64,000 nucleotides of DNA from assembly GCF_037893015.1 (NCBI RefSeq), contig NC_133662.1, positions 207,277,778 through 207,341,777 on the forward strand, written 5' to 3'. Under the pieces are notes generated by a model, which searched no databases, was not told where the DNA came from, and saw only the letters and a program-made list of their open reading frames with translations. This document shows positions 1 to 10,660 of this stretch, one piece after another (position 1 is the first letter of the stretch; every line of letters starts with the position of its first letter). The position numbers and the translations under genes are program-made. The stretch is from Macrotis lagotis. Its lineage: Eukaryota > Chordata > Mammalia > Peramelemorphia > Peramelidae.

Positions 1-685
1 CCAAGCTTTGTAAATTCTATGATTTCTTTGAATGATTCACTTGAGCAACCTGGAGGAACTTTTATACTCAATGTGAAATGACCTTTTGGGGAAAGCATCC
101 ATCCTGCTGAGTGAAGAATTAATCTACCCTTTCTCCTTTTCCTTAATGGGAGTCAAGCAGCTAAATAATGCAATTGATTTACAAAAAAAAAATTAAAAAG
201 ACCATGCAACATCTAAGAATAGGTCTGAAATTTACTTTTCTGGACAAAGTATCCAATTTTGTTCAAGGCACTGTTATTAAGTTCTGCTGGTCCTCTAAAA
301 GCATCTATAAACATTTTTAAAAGCATTTCTGATCTATGACTTCAGTTTTCTCATAATAAAAAGACTATAACCAAGAAACTTTAGCAACTAGATAGCTTTC
401 AAAGAACCATAATAGTATAGTAGACAGTATTGTTTTTTAATAATTCTAATTATAGCTATAAAATTTCACTTGTTTCATATGTGAGGTAATATGGTACACT
501 GGAAAGTCCATGGAAGTCAAAGTTTTTGGTTTATGTTCTTGGTTATGATACAACCATGGGTGAGTCATTAATCCTCCTTGGGATCTTCAATGATAAATTG
601 GAACTAATAATATTAAATGTATTATATCAATATATTGATATTCAAATCAATATCTTACCAAATTTAAAATAATTAATTATCCATA
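1..685. other. AT-rich non-coding DNA
   Basis: No gene or well-preserved repeat is visible. Positions 486-616 vaguely resemble the 5' and middle part of a MIR-like SINE on the plus strand (an attenuated tRNA-like head followed by a 'tgagtca' segment), but the match is too weak for a separate call. Confidence 0.5.
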
Positions 686-689
686 TGAT

Positions 690-895
690 TACTACAAGTC
701 ATAGATTTGAAGAACTGAGAGTCCCCTTTGAGTTCATCAAATTTGATCATGTAATTACATAGATGAAACAAATTTAGAAAGTTCAAGTGATTTGAACTAA
801 AGAGATATCTTTACTGATTAGTTACAAAACCAAGAGTAAAATCTAGACCTCCTGACTGCTAATCTAGCAGTATTTTTCCAGCTTTAAATGTATTT
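690..895 (-). repeat. Degenerate MIR3-like SINE
   Basis: On the plus strand the order of blocks is a 'agagtcccctttgagttcat' head, a 'agatgaaacaaatttag' segment, then 'ctagacctcctgactgct'. This is the arrangement seen in antisense MIR3-like SINEs, where the last block is the tRNA-like head. It is strongly diverged, and I see no target duplication. Confidence 0.4.
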
Positions 896-1124
896 TTCAG
901 GATTTTAATTTGTAAGTGACAATTTAATTTGAATTGCTAAATAAGGCAAGAATAACAATATGATGCAGTGATTTCTATTGTAATCCTTTTTGTGATGTAT
1001 ACAATATTTCAATTGTCTATTTTTTCTATAATTAGAGAATAATTTTCAAATTTTACTATAGATGAAAAGTCTATAAGTTGAATCTACTTGAGAACAATTC
1101 TTAGGCATTTCTCTGTCAGGCTCA

Positions 1125-1290
1125 CAGATTTGGTCCTAGAAAGAACATTAGTAATCATTTAATCCAACTCCCCATTATTAGAAAAGTAATGATGGCCAGT
1201 TAAATTAAGTGGCTCGTAAATGGCAATACAAATTGCAAAATTGTGAGCCAACTTGAATACCAGTCCTCCTCTTTCAAATTTATAACTTCT
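1125..1290 (-). repeat. Degenerate MIR3-like SINE
   Basis: The fragment begins 'ggtcctagaaagaacatt', continues with a 'taatccaactccccatt' block and ends with 'ccagtcctcctctttcaa'. The same block order occurs near 690, 9740 and 19560. It is an old copy broken by small indels. Confidence 0.45.
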
Positions 1291-1363
1291 AGACTATATT
1301 TCCATAATGTCTTTCCCTGAATTTAGTTTGGCTAATCTTCAAATGAAAAACCTACAGTTGAAT

Positions 1364-1984
1364 CACTTGTACAAAGATATTTTTGGCAGCCCTGTTTGTG
1401 GTGGCAAAGAATTGGAAATTAAGCAAATGTCTTTCAGTTGGAAAATGGCTTAACAAATTGTGGTATATGTATGTCATGGAGCATTATTGTTCTATTAGAA
1501 ACCAGGAGAGATGGGAATTCAGGGCAGCCTGGAAAGATTTGCATGAACTGATGCGGAGCGAGATGAGCAAAACCAGAAAAACACTGCATATGCTAACAGC
1601 AACATCGGGGTGATGAACAGCCCTGATAGACTTGCTCATTCCATCATTGCAGCAATCAGGGACAATTTTGGGGTATCTGTGATGGAGAATGCCATCTGTA
1701 TCCAGAGAAAGAAGTGCTGAGTTTGAACAAAGAACAAAAACTATTACCTTTTAATTAGGAAAAAAAAAACATTATCTTACTATGTAATTCTGCTATCTCT
1801 TATACTTTATTTTTCTTCCTTACAGATATGATTTCTCTCATCACATTCAACTTAGAGAAATGTATACCATGGAAACATTGTAAAGAGTAACAGACTGCCT
1901 TCTGTGGGAGGGGGGAGGGAGGGAGGGAGGGAAGGAAGATTAAAGGAAAAATTATAAAAGTGCAAATAAATAAAATATTAAAGA
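1364..1984 (+). mobile_element. 5'-truncated L1: ORF2 C-terminus plus 3' UTR
   Basis: Positions 1362-1613 read as an open L1 ORF2p C-terminal tail: TCTKIFLAALFVVAKNWK, then a Trp-Leu-Asn-Lys-Leu-Trp-Tyr-Met-Tyr stretch and MEHYCSIRNQERWEF, ending in a stop at 1611-1613. The order and spacing of FxAALFxxAKxW, WxxKxWxxY and MExY residues match the extreme C-terminus of mammalian L1 ORF2p. A 3' UTR follows, with a G-rich GGGA tract and an A-rich end near 1980. The reverse transcriptase and endonuclease regions are absent, so this is a dead 5'-truncated insertion. The ORF2 tail and 3' UTR are close relatives of the sequence at 57881-58375. Confidence 0.82.
1907..1940. repeat. (GGGA)n G-rich tract in L1 3' UTR
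   Basis: A run of GGGA units ending in GGAAGGAAG lies in the 3' UTR of the L1 fragment. G-rich tracts at this place are a common property of mammalian L1 3' UTRs. Confidence 0.8.
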
Positions 1985-1989
1985 ATAGA

Positions 1990-2017
1990 GCTCTCTTTCT
2001 CTGTCTCTTTCTCTCTT

Positions 2018-2088
<71 letters not shown>
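1990..2088. repeat. Compound microsatellite (CT)n(CTGT)n(CT)n(CA)n
   Basis: CT-rich sequence leads into about six CTGT units (2018-2040), a short CT run and about 19 CA units (2051-2088). It begins immediately after the A-rich end of the L1 fragment, so it probably grew from that tail. Open frames across it on both strands are artefacts of the low-complexity DNA. Confidence 0.95.
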
Positions 2089-2094
2089 ACATTG

Positions 2095-4260
2095 GTAACA
2101 ATAAATAGAGGTAACTGGAGCAACATCAAAAGAACACAACAACATAATATGTGTTCCATTGGATCTTTCTAGAGTATCTAATAATGAAAATTTATTGAGA
2201 GAAGTCATTTCCATCAATCAGTGGTCAGCTAAATCCTCATGTTTGAATCACTTGTTTCAATTTTGTTTACAAAGTTAAATTGCCTTGGAAATTTCAACCA
2301 TGAACTAAAATGTGCTAAATTAAAATAATGTGCTCCCTTTTATGCAAAGATGACTAAAGTACTATCATCAAAATATGAGCTTTTGTGTTGTTCCTCCAAT
2401 AATTGCTATAGAATAATCCGAAGTGATTCATAAACTTCTCATTGACGAATGTCACTCATCTATAAGATGACTATCCAGAGTGTATGGTATAAGCTATGAA
2501 AAATATTTACCCAATGGTACTCAAAATCTTGATCTTAAATAAAAATCACAACCATAAGCAAAGCAATAAGATCTATAGATATCCATTTTGCATTGTGGTT
2601 GGGATAAAGTCTGCAGTTTTCTCACAACTTTAAAATATAGACATCAATCGACTCTGAAAAGTTTCACTGGAAACTTTAAGTGCCCTATAAATCTAAAGGT
2701 TACATTGTATATTTTGTCCTATTTGTCATTTCTTTTAAAAAAATATTTAGTCTTCCCTATTTAGGCTCACTTTCATATTATTTTACTTTCTCCTCTCACT
2801 GGATATATCTCTAGTATCTCAAGTACACATCTATTCTTAACACAGGTGACAATAGAATATCTAAGCTATCCTTGTTTCCTTTGATAAATTTGGAATGTGA
2901 GCATGAGCAGTCAACCTTTAAGAAAGAATTTGTGAGGGGACTTTGATAAATATCTTTTAAAATTTATTTGTTATATTTACATAAAAAATTCAATTTTTAT
3001 TCAAGACTTATAGCATACTTCATTTAGTGTCATTTCCTTAGTGCTCTATTTGCTTTGACTGATTGGCTAAGTTCATGGTATCTTCTTGTATTTAGAATTG
3101 TTTCCAGTCGAGTCATGGAAGAGAGTTTTCCCCAAAAGAACTTGCAGTTTTTCTTTGGAGTTCAATTTAACAATGCACAAATATGAAGAAATAAAATCAT
3201 TATTGATTTACAACACAAATAATTATAGATGAACGTAGAAAAAGGCTTTCTAATAGAATTCTGTCAATCAATTCTAGGCAGAAGTTTTTGCATTATGTGT
3301 TTGCTGAAATGATATGATGGAATTTGGCTGGTGACATTTGAGTGATAGTGACTTTGATTTCAAAGGAAATGTTTCAGGTTCATTTCATTACCTTCGAAAA
3401 GTAAAAGCAAATTTGCCTTATAAAAAGCAATTACTTCTTAGCTGACCAGTGCACAATAGCAATATAGAAGAGATTTCTCATTCTACTATTCAAATCCTGA
3501 ACTAGCAAACTAGTGTTTGATTTTACTTTAAGCCAATTTTATCTTGTTTGAATTGCAAAACCATTTAATCTTCATAAAGTAGGTTATTATAATGGAGATC
3601 ATATTGTATTGGTACAGTACAGCAGCTGAGGGACAAATAAGTTTTTTTCCTTTTCATATAAGGATGGTGAATTTTTCTAAAACATTTGTCAGGCAACATT
3701 GGCAAACTAGTCTAGAGATAAATAGGATATGATCAATTTTAAGATTTAGTATATACTGAACTGAATGTTATATTTTTTCTATATAACCAATCATATTTTT
3801 GCAAATTTGTTTGATATGTAGCTGTTTTATAGGAGAAATATTTTTTCTATTCTGAGACACATGAAAATAAAAAGTGTGTCAGATTCCATTTTTTAATTCT
3901 TTAAGTTCTCATATACCAAGTCTGTATCTATACAGACTGTATAGATACTGTAGCTATATCCTAATCATTGCATTTTATTGATATTTTTGTTTTAATCCTA
4001 GAAAAGAAAAAATAAAATACTTCAATATCTATGGATTTAGTTCTATGCATATAACATATGTACAGTTATATATAAAGAAATATGAGCTATGTATATATGT
4101 ACACACATACCTATAATTGTGTTGATAAATTTTTAACAACTAGCTCTCTTGAAAATAAAAATCCCTGCTTCATTTCAAAGTTTAATATGTTTTATTTACA
4201 TTGTCTCCATCATTTTCTTAAGTCTAGGCAAAACAATTAATCAAACCTGGATTTAGAGTA
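2095..4260. other. Non-coding DNA without recognisable repeats
   Basis: AT-rich, reasonably complex sequence. No open frame of note, no poly(A)-tailed insertion and no tRNA-like box could be recognised on either strand. Confidence 0.5.
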
Positions 4261-4360
4261 TTTGTCAATTTTTGAGGTACACATTTTCCTACTCAAATTT
4301 AACAGATTTCTCAAACCCATTTAAGCAGGCTTCGTCATACATTTGTACCTATATATACAC

Positions 4361-4361
4361 A

Positions 4362-4431
<70 letters not shown>
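4361..4431. repeat. (CATA)n(TA)n microsatellite
   Basis: About six CATA units pass directly into a TA run of more than 40 bp. Confidence 0.95.
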
Positions 4432-4435
<4 letters not shown>

Positions 4436-4436
4436 G

Positions 4437-4673
4437 CATTTTTCAGTCATAGCTGATCATTCCTGACTCCCTTTGAGGTTTATTTGGCAAAATTCAGGAG
4501 ATATTTGTCTTTTCCTTTACAACTCATTTAATAGATAAAGAAACTGAGACAAACTTGGTTAGGTGACTTGCTCACACAGCTAGCAAGGTCACACAGCTAG
4601 CAAGTATCTAAAATCGGAGTCTTTTTGGTTCACTGCTCAGAGCTCTATCTGCTGCATCATCCAGCTAGCTGCC
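4437..4673 (-). mobile_element. RTE-tailed tRNA-derived SINE (MAR-like), antisense
   Basis: Read on the plus strand it opens with the reverse complement of the RTE-type 3' tail (a 'ttcagtcatagctgat...' block), then the 'gataaagaaactgagac' middle, the 'cacacagctagcaag' block, and ends 'ccagctagctgcc', the reverse complement of the tRNA-like 5' head. This is the same long SINE class as at 15892, 33469 and 60221. An internal direct duplication of about 17 bp (4573-4605) doubles the 'cacacagctagcaag' block in this copy. Confidence 0.7.
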
Positions 4674-4679
4674 TCATAT

Positions 4680-5055
4680 CTGTGAATGCCTACAAATACT
4701 TATATTGAGTGCTAATTATAATTATTAAACTTTTTTTCACTTAATGTCATCAAATCACTAGCTTCTTGAAAGCAATTAAAATTATGATCTTGTATTTCAA
4801 AATAAGGGGAAAGATATCTTTAAGATAAAGAAAAAGTAAGAAAAACATTAACACTATCATCATCCCTGAAGACTACGTCTAAGATATACTTTGAAGAGCA
4901 AACCAAAACAAAACATTGAAGAAATATAGCTAGACTATTTAAAGGTTTCTTGCATAAAGATGCTGGAGTATAGCCTGACCCAGAGGATTTTTTGGTACAG
5001 TAATTCATTTTCATCCTTTTTCAAATGGTCACTGGCAATGGACCTGTAAGAACAT
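4680..5055. other. Non-coding DNA, nothing recognised
   Basis: AT-rich sequence between two SINEs. A 64-codon minus-strand frame here has no recognisable protein features. Confidence 0.5.
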
Positions 5056-5059
5056 TGTT

Positions 5060-5205
5060 AACCTCTCTGAGACACAGTGTCCTCAACTTTGAAGTTGGGA
5101 TGAAAATAATATTTTCCCCACAGGTTTGGTGAGTTTTAGATGATACAGTACATGTAAACTGGCTTACAAAAGTTAAAGTGTTACATAAATAATAATAATT
5201 ATGAA
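5060..5205 (+). repeat. MIR/Ther-1-like CORE-SINE fragment
   Basis: The plus strand shows the typical order of the CORE region and 3' end: 'gtcctcaactttgaagttgg' (where intact copies read like 'tcctcatctgtaaaatgg'), then a 'gtgagttttagatgatac' segment, then 'aaagtgttacataaataata'. The tRNA-like head is missing or unrecognisable. Confidence 0.55.
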
Positions 5206-5383
5206 ACAATAGAAGAAAAAACATAAATGTCATTTACTGTGTATTCTGGAATGCCCAAGCTCATGGAAGGATGTTTCTCCAAATCAAACTAAATTCAAAT
5301 TTTGTCACCTTTAGAGGAGACTTGAAAATAATTTAGCAAATATAGGCTCTTGAACTGTATTAGTTATTTAATAAGGAGTTGGT

Positions 5384-5546
5384 AGGGGCAGCTAGGTGGT
5401 GCAATGGACAGAGCACCAGCCCTGGAGTCAGGAGTACCTGGGTTCAAATATGACCTCAGACACTTAATAATTACCTAGTTGTGTGACCTTGGGCAAGCCA
5501 CTTAACCCCATTGCCTAGCCAAAAATAAAAACCCAACCTAAAAAAC
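5384..5546 (+). mobile_element. Short tRNA-derived SINE (family A)
   Basis: A full-length copy of the main SINE of this window. Its tRNA-like head carries a pol III A box (consensus TRGYNNANNNG, here tggtgcaatgg) and a B-box-like 'ggttcaaat'. The body is 'cttaataattacctagttg' plus 'ccacttaaccccattgcc', with an A-rich tail. It is flanked by a 9-bp target duplication, ggagttggt, at 5375-5383 and 5547-5555. It is non-autonomous; the A-rich tail implies L1 machinery. Confidence 0.9.
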
Positions 5547-5554
5547 GGAGTTGG

Positions 5555-5769
5555 TGTAACTTGGTTTGTACATTATAAGAATGTACTAAATACTAAGTCC
5601 TGGAGAAAGCTACATTTTATCTCTCATAGTAATGAAGGGTAAAAGTTTGAAGGGAGAATGCAGGTGAGATTAATGTAGTTTTAGAATATATTACATATAA
5701 TATATACATGAATATATGTCATATTTGTGATATATGTACCATAACATCAAATATATATGTGTATATATG

Positions 5770-5770
<1 letters not shown>
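5555..5770. other. Non-coding DNA, nothing recognised
   Basis: AT-rich sequence grading into the microsatellite that follows. Confidence 0.4.

Positions 5771-5849
<79 letters not shown>
5771..5849. repeat. (CATA)(TA)n(GA)n compound microsatellite
   Basis: A TA run of about 45 bp switches directly to a GA run of about 30 bp. The same TA-to-GA architecture recurs at 35374-35466. Confidence 0.95.
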
Positions 5850-5851
<2 letters not shown>

Positions 5852-6505
5852 AAATAATCAAATCATTTCTGAACCAAAAGAAGTTTAAATGTATTGTCTC
5901 CTAAGGAAAGATTAAATATATAAATTGTCAAGTTATACTTAGAATCAGTAAGTATAGATTTATTATCTATAGCTTGAGTTGCAGTCAATTCTTGTCCACT
6001 GGATGTTAAATATCAGTAAATTGAGAAGAGATACAGAAGTGTGTCATGAAGAAGAGAGAGATGACAAGTAAAACTAAGTATTATCTGCATAAGAACAACA
6101 GCAACAAAAAAAGACAAATCTTAGCTACAAATGGTATCTGAGTGGCATCATATAAGTAGTAAATAACCAGGGTGGGGAAGAAGTCAATGATATATGTACA
6201 TTCACTAGAGATAAGAGAGTGTAAATCACTTAAACTGAATACAAGAAGTTCAATGGGATAAAAAAAAAGGAATGAAAAGAAGACAGTGAAGCTCCAGTGG
6301 GGAAAATGTGAATAACACTTGAATCAGAACAGAAGTCCATGATCATTTGTTAGGAATGTGAAAAATATACTGAATATATCCCAAGAAAAGATGCCTGACT
6401 AGGAAAGAAAGGAGACAATTACATATGGGCTGAGAAAGGCACTTCATTGTTGCAATCCATACAAGATTAAAATTAATGTTGATAGTTTGTGTATATTATC
6501 ATAAA
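5850..6505. other. Non-coding DNA, possible old repeat
   Basis: Positions 6200-6420 contain short runs ('gaagaagtcaatgata', 'aatgggataaaaaaaaagg') reminiscent of the old medium-reiteration repeat seen near 15560 and 27420, but not enough to call it. Confidence 0.35.
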
Positions 6506-6507
6506 TA

Positions 6508-6630
6508 GGAGCTGCTAGGTGGTTCAGTGGATAGAGATCTGGTCCTGTGGTCAGGAGGACTTGAATTTAAATCCACTCTCAGACACCTATGTAAACTTGG
6601 GCAAGTCACTTAAAAAACAAAACAAAACAA
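6508..6630 (+). mobile_element. Diverged family A-like SINE
   Basis: The head 'gctgctaggtggttcagtgg' is followed by 'gtcaggaggacttgaattta', then 'cagacacctatgtaaacttg' and 'gggcaagtcacttaaaaaac'. The 'aataattacctag' block is deleted and the tail is (AAAAC)n. The tail sequence recurs at 7738-7770 as the left edge of a local duplication. Confidence 0.65.
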
Positions 6631-6850
6631 AATAACATTATACAAATATATGTAGGTATGTTATTTTGTTTTGTTTTGTATATACATATATATAGATACA
6701 AAAGTCAAATATTTGAAGTTGTAAAACTTGTTGAAAACCTTCAGAATTATTTTAAATATAGATTTAAAATATATATATATATACATACAAAATTATATAT
6801 TGGTAATATAGAAATATTATTTACACATTTGAAAATATATATAAAGCATA
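6603..6850 (+). repeat. Local duplication, copy 1
   Basis: From 'aagtcacttaaaaaac' to about 'aaaatatatataaagcata' this segment matches 7733-8030 in the same order and orientation, including the unique core 'gttgaaaacc(t/a)tcagaattatt' and 'tatttacacatttgaa(a/t)atatat'. The left edge lies in the SINE tail. Confidence 0.8.
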
Positions 6851-6984
6851 TAGATATTATATATCTATTAAATATTGATTTACTATGATAAAATTCAAGT
6901 TAGCAAATATTTATTATGTGCTTATTTAACACTGAACTAAATATTGAAGATGATTCTAGAATCACAAGGATTGCATTAAAATTC

Positions 6985-7110
6985 TACCTTTGATCCTTTC
7001 TAATGGGTTACTGGATAAGTTATTTAATCTGTCCCTTCATCTGCAAAATGAAGCAATTTGAATATAAATTTTAAGGTCTCTCTTATAATTTTAAATCTAT
7101 GATACTTTAA
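6985..7110 (+). repeat. MIR-like SINE 3' portion
   Basis: The order is 'taagttatttaatctgtccc', 'ttcatctgcaaaatgaag', then 'aaggtctctcttataatttt' and 'aaatctatgatac'. This is the usual order of the 3' half of a MIR-like SINE on the plus strand. Confidence 0.5.
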
Positions 7111-7114
7111 TTTT

Positions 7115-7680
7115 AAACCATGTATTCAGTTCAGAACTAATTAGTAAAAGATGGAATTTTTTCCCAAATTATTTGATACCCAGATATCCCCAAAATATGG
7201 TTACAGACAAAAAAAAAATAAAATGTTTTCTATTCTCAGTTATGTGAGGTTTAGACTAGCCAATATCTAATATTAGTCTTTCCTAGTTTAACATCTGAGA
7301 TGATGTAGGATTCACTAAATAGAAGCTTTCCATTATCATAAAGTAATACCAAATTCTTATGTTTTGTGTAACAGTAGAACTCCTTGACCAGTCAGAAAAG
7401 AATCATTCCTTCTAATTCCATAAAAAATTTTCTAAAAATTGAATTATGTTAAAAATACATTTAGTAAGTGGGAATGGGGATTCCATGGAGATTTAAATGG
7501 CAATATGGCTACAGCTGATCCAGATGTCTGAAATAAACATTAACACAGTGAATCTCTGGGAATGGAGGACCACCATACTGCTTAGGGAGATTTGATAGGG
7601 AGAAATAAAGAAGCAGATCAAAGCTTTTGTATTGTTAGCATTGAGAGAAGGCCTGTGCACTATTGCATGTCAAGCCTGAA
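7115..7680. other. Non-coding DNA, nothing recognised
   Basis: Complex AT-rich sequence without a recognised repeat, ORF or RNA. Confidence 0.45.
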
Positions 7681-7684
7681 AGTG

Positions 7685-7743
7685 AATGATTCAAAAATCA
7701 CTTAAATGTTCAGAAGTCACCTAAATGATTCAGAAGTCACTTA
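7685..7743 (+). repeat. 20-bp tandem repeat, three units
   Basis: Three tandem units of 20, 19 and 20 bp read aatgattcaaaaatcactta, aatgttcagaagtcaccta and aatgattcagaagtcactta. The third unit runs into the left edge of the second duplication copy. Confidence 0.9.
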
Positions 7744-7767
7744 AAAAACAAAACAAAACAAAATAAC

Positions 7768-7831
<64 letters not shown>

Positions 7832-8030
7832 ATGGATGGATAGATAGATAGAGATAGAAAGATAGATAGATAGATATGAAAGTCAAGTATTTGAAGTTAT
7901 AAAACTTGTTGAAAACCATCAGAATTATTTCATATATATATATTTAAAATATATAGATACATACATATACAAAATTGTATTTTGGTAATTTAGATATATT
8001 ATTTACACATTTGAATATATATAAAACATA
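7733..8030 (+). repeat. Local duplication, copy 2, with expanded microsatellite
   Basis: Matches 6603-6850. Here the internal TA tract has expanded to about 60 bp and is followed by GATG/GATA units (about 7829-7876). The flanking unique core is conserved. Confidence 0.8.
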
Positions 8031-8100
8031 ATTATTCTGAAATATTCCATGCAAAGAAATATTATTCCACAGTATCTGAAAAGTGCTTCTATTAGTGGTA

Positions 8101-8260
8101 CTTTTTTTTTTAGGTTTTTTTTGTCAAGGCAAATGGGGTTAAGTGGCTTGCCCAAGGCCACACAGCTAGGTAATTATTAAGTGTTTGGGATCAGATTTGA
8201 ACCCAGGTACTCCTGACTCCAGGGCCAGTGCTTTATCCATTGTGCCACCTAGCTGCCCCC
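8101..8260 (-). mobile_element. Short tRNA-derived SINE (family A), antisense
   Basis: A poly-T run at 8102-8112 is followed by 'ggcttgcccaaggccacaca', 'gctaggtaattattaagtg' and 'tgactccagggccagtgc', ending 'ccacctagctgccccc'. This is the exact reverse order of the family A SINE. No convincing target duplication could be picked out. Confidence 0.88.
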
Positions 8261-8264
8261 ATAT

Positions 8265-8715
8265 TCATGGTATTTTTGAAACTTTTTTGCAGAGCAGTTT
8301 CTCTTGGAAATAGATGAGTATCACTATGATACAAAAGTCTATGCATTTAGGACCTATTGTAGTACTTTCTTGAAAATAACTTGTACCGTCTATGATACTT
8401 GTCAGAATAAATTAGGTGACAAAGTGTAAATGCATAAGTTTCAGATCTATGTAGCAGCATTGGGACCAGAGTCATGATATAAAATATTCAATTCAATTAA
8501 TGTCAATTAACTTACAGTTTGCCAGTGATTGAGAAAATATCAGAAAATCATGAGATGCTTATTGGAAGACAGGAAAGAGAGGAAGGGAGTAGAGACAAGA
8601 TAAACTGAGAAGAAGCTCACTATGCATGACCTAAAGTTAGTTTATTTTAATTAATTGAAGGCTAAGGTCTTTTTGTAGTTGTATCTTGTTTCAAATTTAC
8701 TCTAAATTTTTCCTT
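8265..8715. other. Non-coding DNA, nothing recognised
   Basis: AT-rich intergenic sequence with no recognised element. Confidence 0.45.
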
Positions 8716-8719
8716 TCAT

Positions 8720-9070
8720 TTTTTCTTTTTTTCCTATTCATAGTATTTTATTTTTTCCAGTTATATGTAAAAATGGTTTTCAAAATTACTTTAATAAGAT
8801 TTTGAGTTCCAGATTTTATTTTGTTCCCTCACCTTCCTTATCCCAGGGGCAGCAAGTAATTCAATATGGATCATACATGTACAATCATATTAAGTATATT
8901 TCCACATTAGATATACTATGAAAGGAGAATCAGTACAAAACAGAAAAAAAGACAAGAAAGAAAAAAGTAAGGAGAAATAGTATGCTGTGATCTCCATTTT
9001 GACTCCATAGTTCCTTCTTTGAATATAGATATTCTTTGCATGACTTTCCATGCCTAATGGGTACCATATG
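8720..9070 (-). mobile_element. L1 3' UTR, antisense
   Basis: The segment reads as the reverse complement of a marsupial-type L1 3' UTR: 'ttttttccagttatatgtaa', then 'gttccagattttattttg', 'ggcagcaagtaattcaatat', 'atttccacattagatatact' and 'gtatgctgtgatctccattt'. Homologous blocks occur at 44306-44400 and 50355-50640, also antisense. No coding part is present. Confidence 0.65.
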
Positions 9071-9074
9071 ATTT

Positions 9075-9365
9075 ACCTTCTGAATGGTTGTGGTAGGGAC
9101 TGAAGGGAGAAAATTTGGAACAGAAAAACATTTTAAATAAGTAAAAATTAGGCAAACTGATGGCAGCAACCCTGTCCCTTCCTCTTTTTCCAGGCTTCTT
9201 ATTTTACTCTCTCCCACTCCTCTTGAGTCCATGTATACTGTCTTATGTGCTGTTTCTTTCACTCAATAATCCATCTCTCATCTCCATGCTTTTGTATAAA
9301 CTGTATAAATAAATAAATAAATTGTATAAATTGTATAAATTACTCCCCCCATAACTCAAATGCTC
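9075..9365. other. Non-coding DNA
   Basis: Nothing recognised apart from a short A-rich repeat of 'aaataaat' units near 9305-9340. Confidence 0.4.
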
Positions 9366-9367
9366 TA

Positions 9368-9660
9368 ACTCTTCTCAGCCTCTTAGCATACCTGGTTTCC
9401 TTCAAATTCTGCTCAAGTGTTTTCTTCAATAATTTCTTTCCTGTTCTCCCAGCTACTAGTGTCTTTTCTAAAATTACCTTGTATGCATCTCAAATATATG
9501 TACATGTTGTCTCTTCAATTAAAAATTAACCTTTTTGAGCATATGAACAGTTTTGGGGGAAGGGAAGTTGTTTTATTTTGTTTTTTTCTTTTTTCTTTAT
9601 ATGTCTGGTCTTAATTGACTCTGGCATAGTAAGGATTAAATGTTTCTTAACTAATGAAAT
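9368..9660 (+). mobile_element. L2 LINE 3' end
   Basis: The plus strand follows the L2 3' UTR order: 'ttcaaattctgctcaagtgt' (as in 'cagctcaaatgtcacctcc'), 'tctttcctgttctccc', 'ttaccttgtatgcatc', and an ending resembling 'gcatagtaaggattaaatg'. It is an old copy. Confidence 0.6.
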
Positions 9661-9739
9661 ATTAGCTAATAAGATAATACATTAAAAGTGTTAAAAATTT
9701 GTGTAAACACTATAAAAATTCAAAGAAATTTTATAATTT

Positions 9740-9930
9740 GAAGTAGTTATGGGATCATAATTCATAGGCCATCTAGATTAATCTCACCATATTACAGATG
9801 AGTAAACTGATACTTAGGGACATTAGATGCCTTTTCCAAGGTACCTGGCATCAGAGTTGAGATCTAACACCAATTTTCTGATTCCAAAGCTAATGTTCAT
9901 TTGCCTTCTAGATTAAGCTCTCATAGGGGC
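9740..9930 (-). repeat. MIR3-like SINE, antisense
   Basis: Blocks in order are 'aggccatctagattaatctc', 'attacagatgagtaaactga', 'ccttttccaaggtacctggc', 'gatctaacaccaattttctg'. This is the reverse of a tRNA-headed MIR3-like SINE. Confidence 0.6.
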
Positions 9931-10239
9931 TTTAGGATCTGAGTTGGATCTTGAAATCAGGTTGTTTTGGATAGATTGGGAAGAATAGAGAGTGTATTTC
10001 AATTTTCTGTCGTGTGGTTCCACCAGAATTTAATATCAGTTTGCTAAAACAACATACTTGAAATCAAAATATTTAGCTTCCCCCTAAAATAATTTTTCTT
10101 CTTTATTTCTCTATTTCAGTTAATAGTACCATCATTCTTCAGTTACTCAGGTTTGATAAATAGGTAGCAAAAACATTTATTAACTTCTTACTGTTTATCA
10201 GGTACTGTGGTTTTTACCCCATACCCTTTTCTAAAAAAA

Positions 10240-10660
10240 TAATAATTAAAAAATGTAGATATTATTCCCCCTCATGAGTCCTTTGGGATTGTTGTGGATC
10301 ATTATATTGCTGAGGAAAACTAAATTTATCAAAAATAATCATCACACAATTCTGTTGTTACTGTGTTTAATATTTTTCTGGTTCTGTTCAATTCACTAAT
10401 CAGTTCATATAAGCCTTTCCAAGTTTTTCTAAAGTCCGCCTGCTCATCATTTCTTATAACACAACTTCCAATACATTTATATACCACAACTTTATAGTCC
10501 TTGATTTGTTTAGTCATTCCACAATTGAAGGGCATCCCTTCATGCTCCAATTCTTTACCACTATAAAAAGAAATGAGTCTTTTATCAGAAACACTGGTTA
10601 TGAACATTTTTATTCCAGCTTTCAGCATTCCTTTTAATCTTGACTGCACTAGTATTGTTT
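10240..10660 (-). mobile_element. L1 ORF2 C-terminus and 3' UTR, antisense
   Basis: On the minus strand (10329-10706) an open stretch contains KMFITS, then SGKELEHEGMPFNCGM, KQIKDYKVVVYKCIGSCVI and RNDEQADFRKTWKGLYELIS. These are the positions of the L1 ORF2p C-terminal tail: a small hydrophobic start, a W/Y-rich middle, and 'RND(E)QADFRKTWK'. The 3' UTR follows at lower coordinates. The subfamily differs from 1364-1984, where the corresponding motif is RNQERWEF. Confidence 0.75.

Noticed and set aside
1800..2159. 119-codon minus-strand frame
   Set aside because: Runs through the CA/CTGT/CT microsatellite and the L1 3' UTR; composition (Cys-Val and Arg-Gln-Thr-Asp runs) is a repeat artefact.
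5384..5460. tRNA-like sequence with A and B boxes
   Set aside because: Belongs to a SINE with target duplications; no cloverleaf or CCA-proximal stem of a true tRNA gene, and the same holds for all other family A copies.
4361..5849. CRISPR-like or satellite array
   Set aside because: Simple di- and tetranucleotide tracts without spacers; the window is vertebrate DNA.
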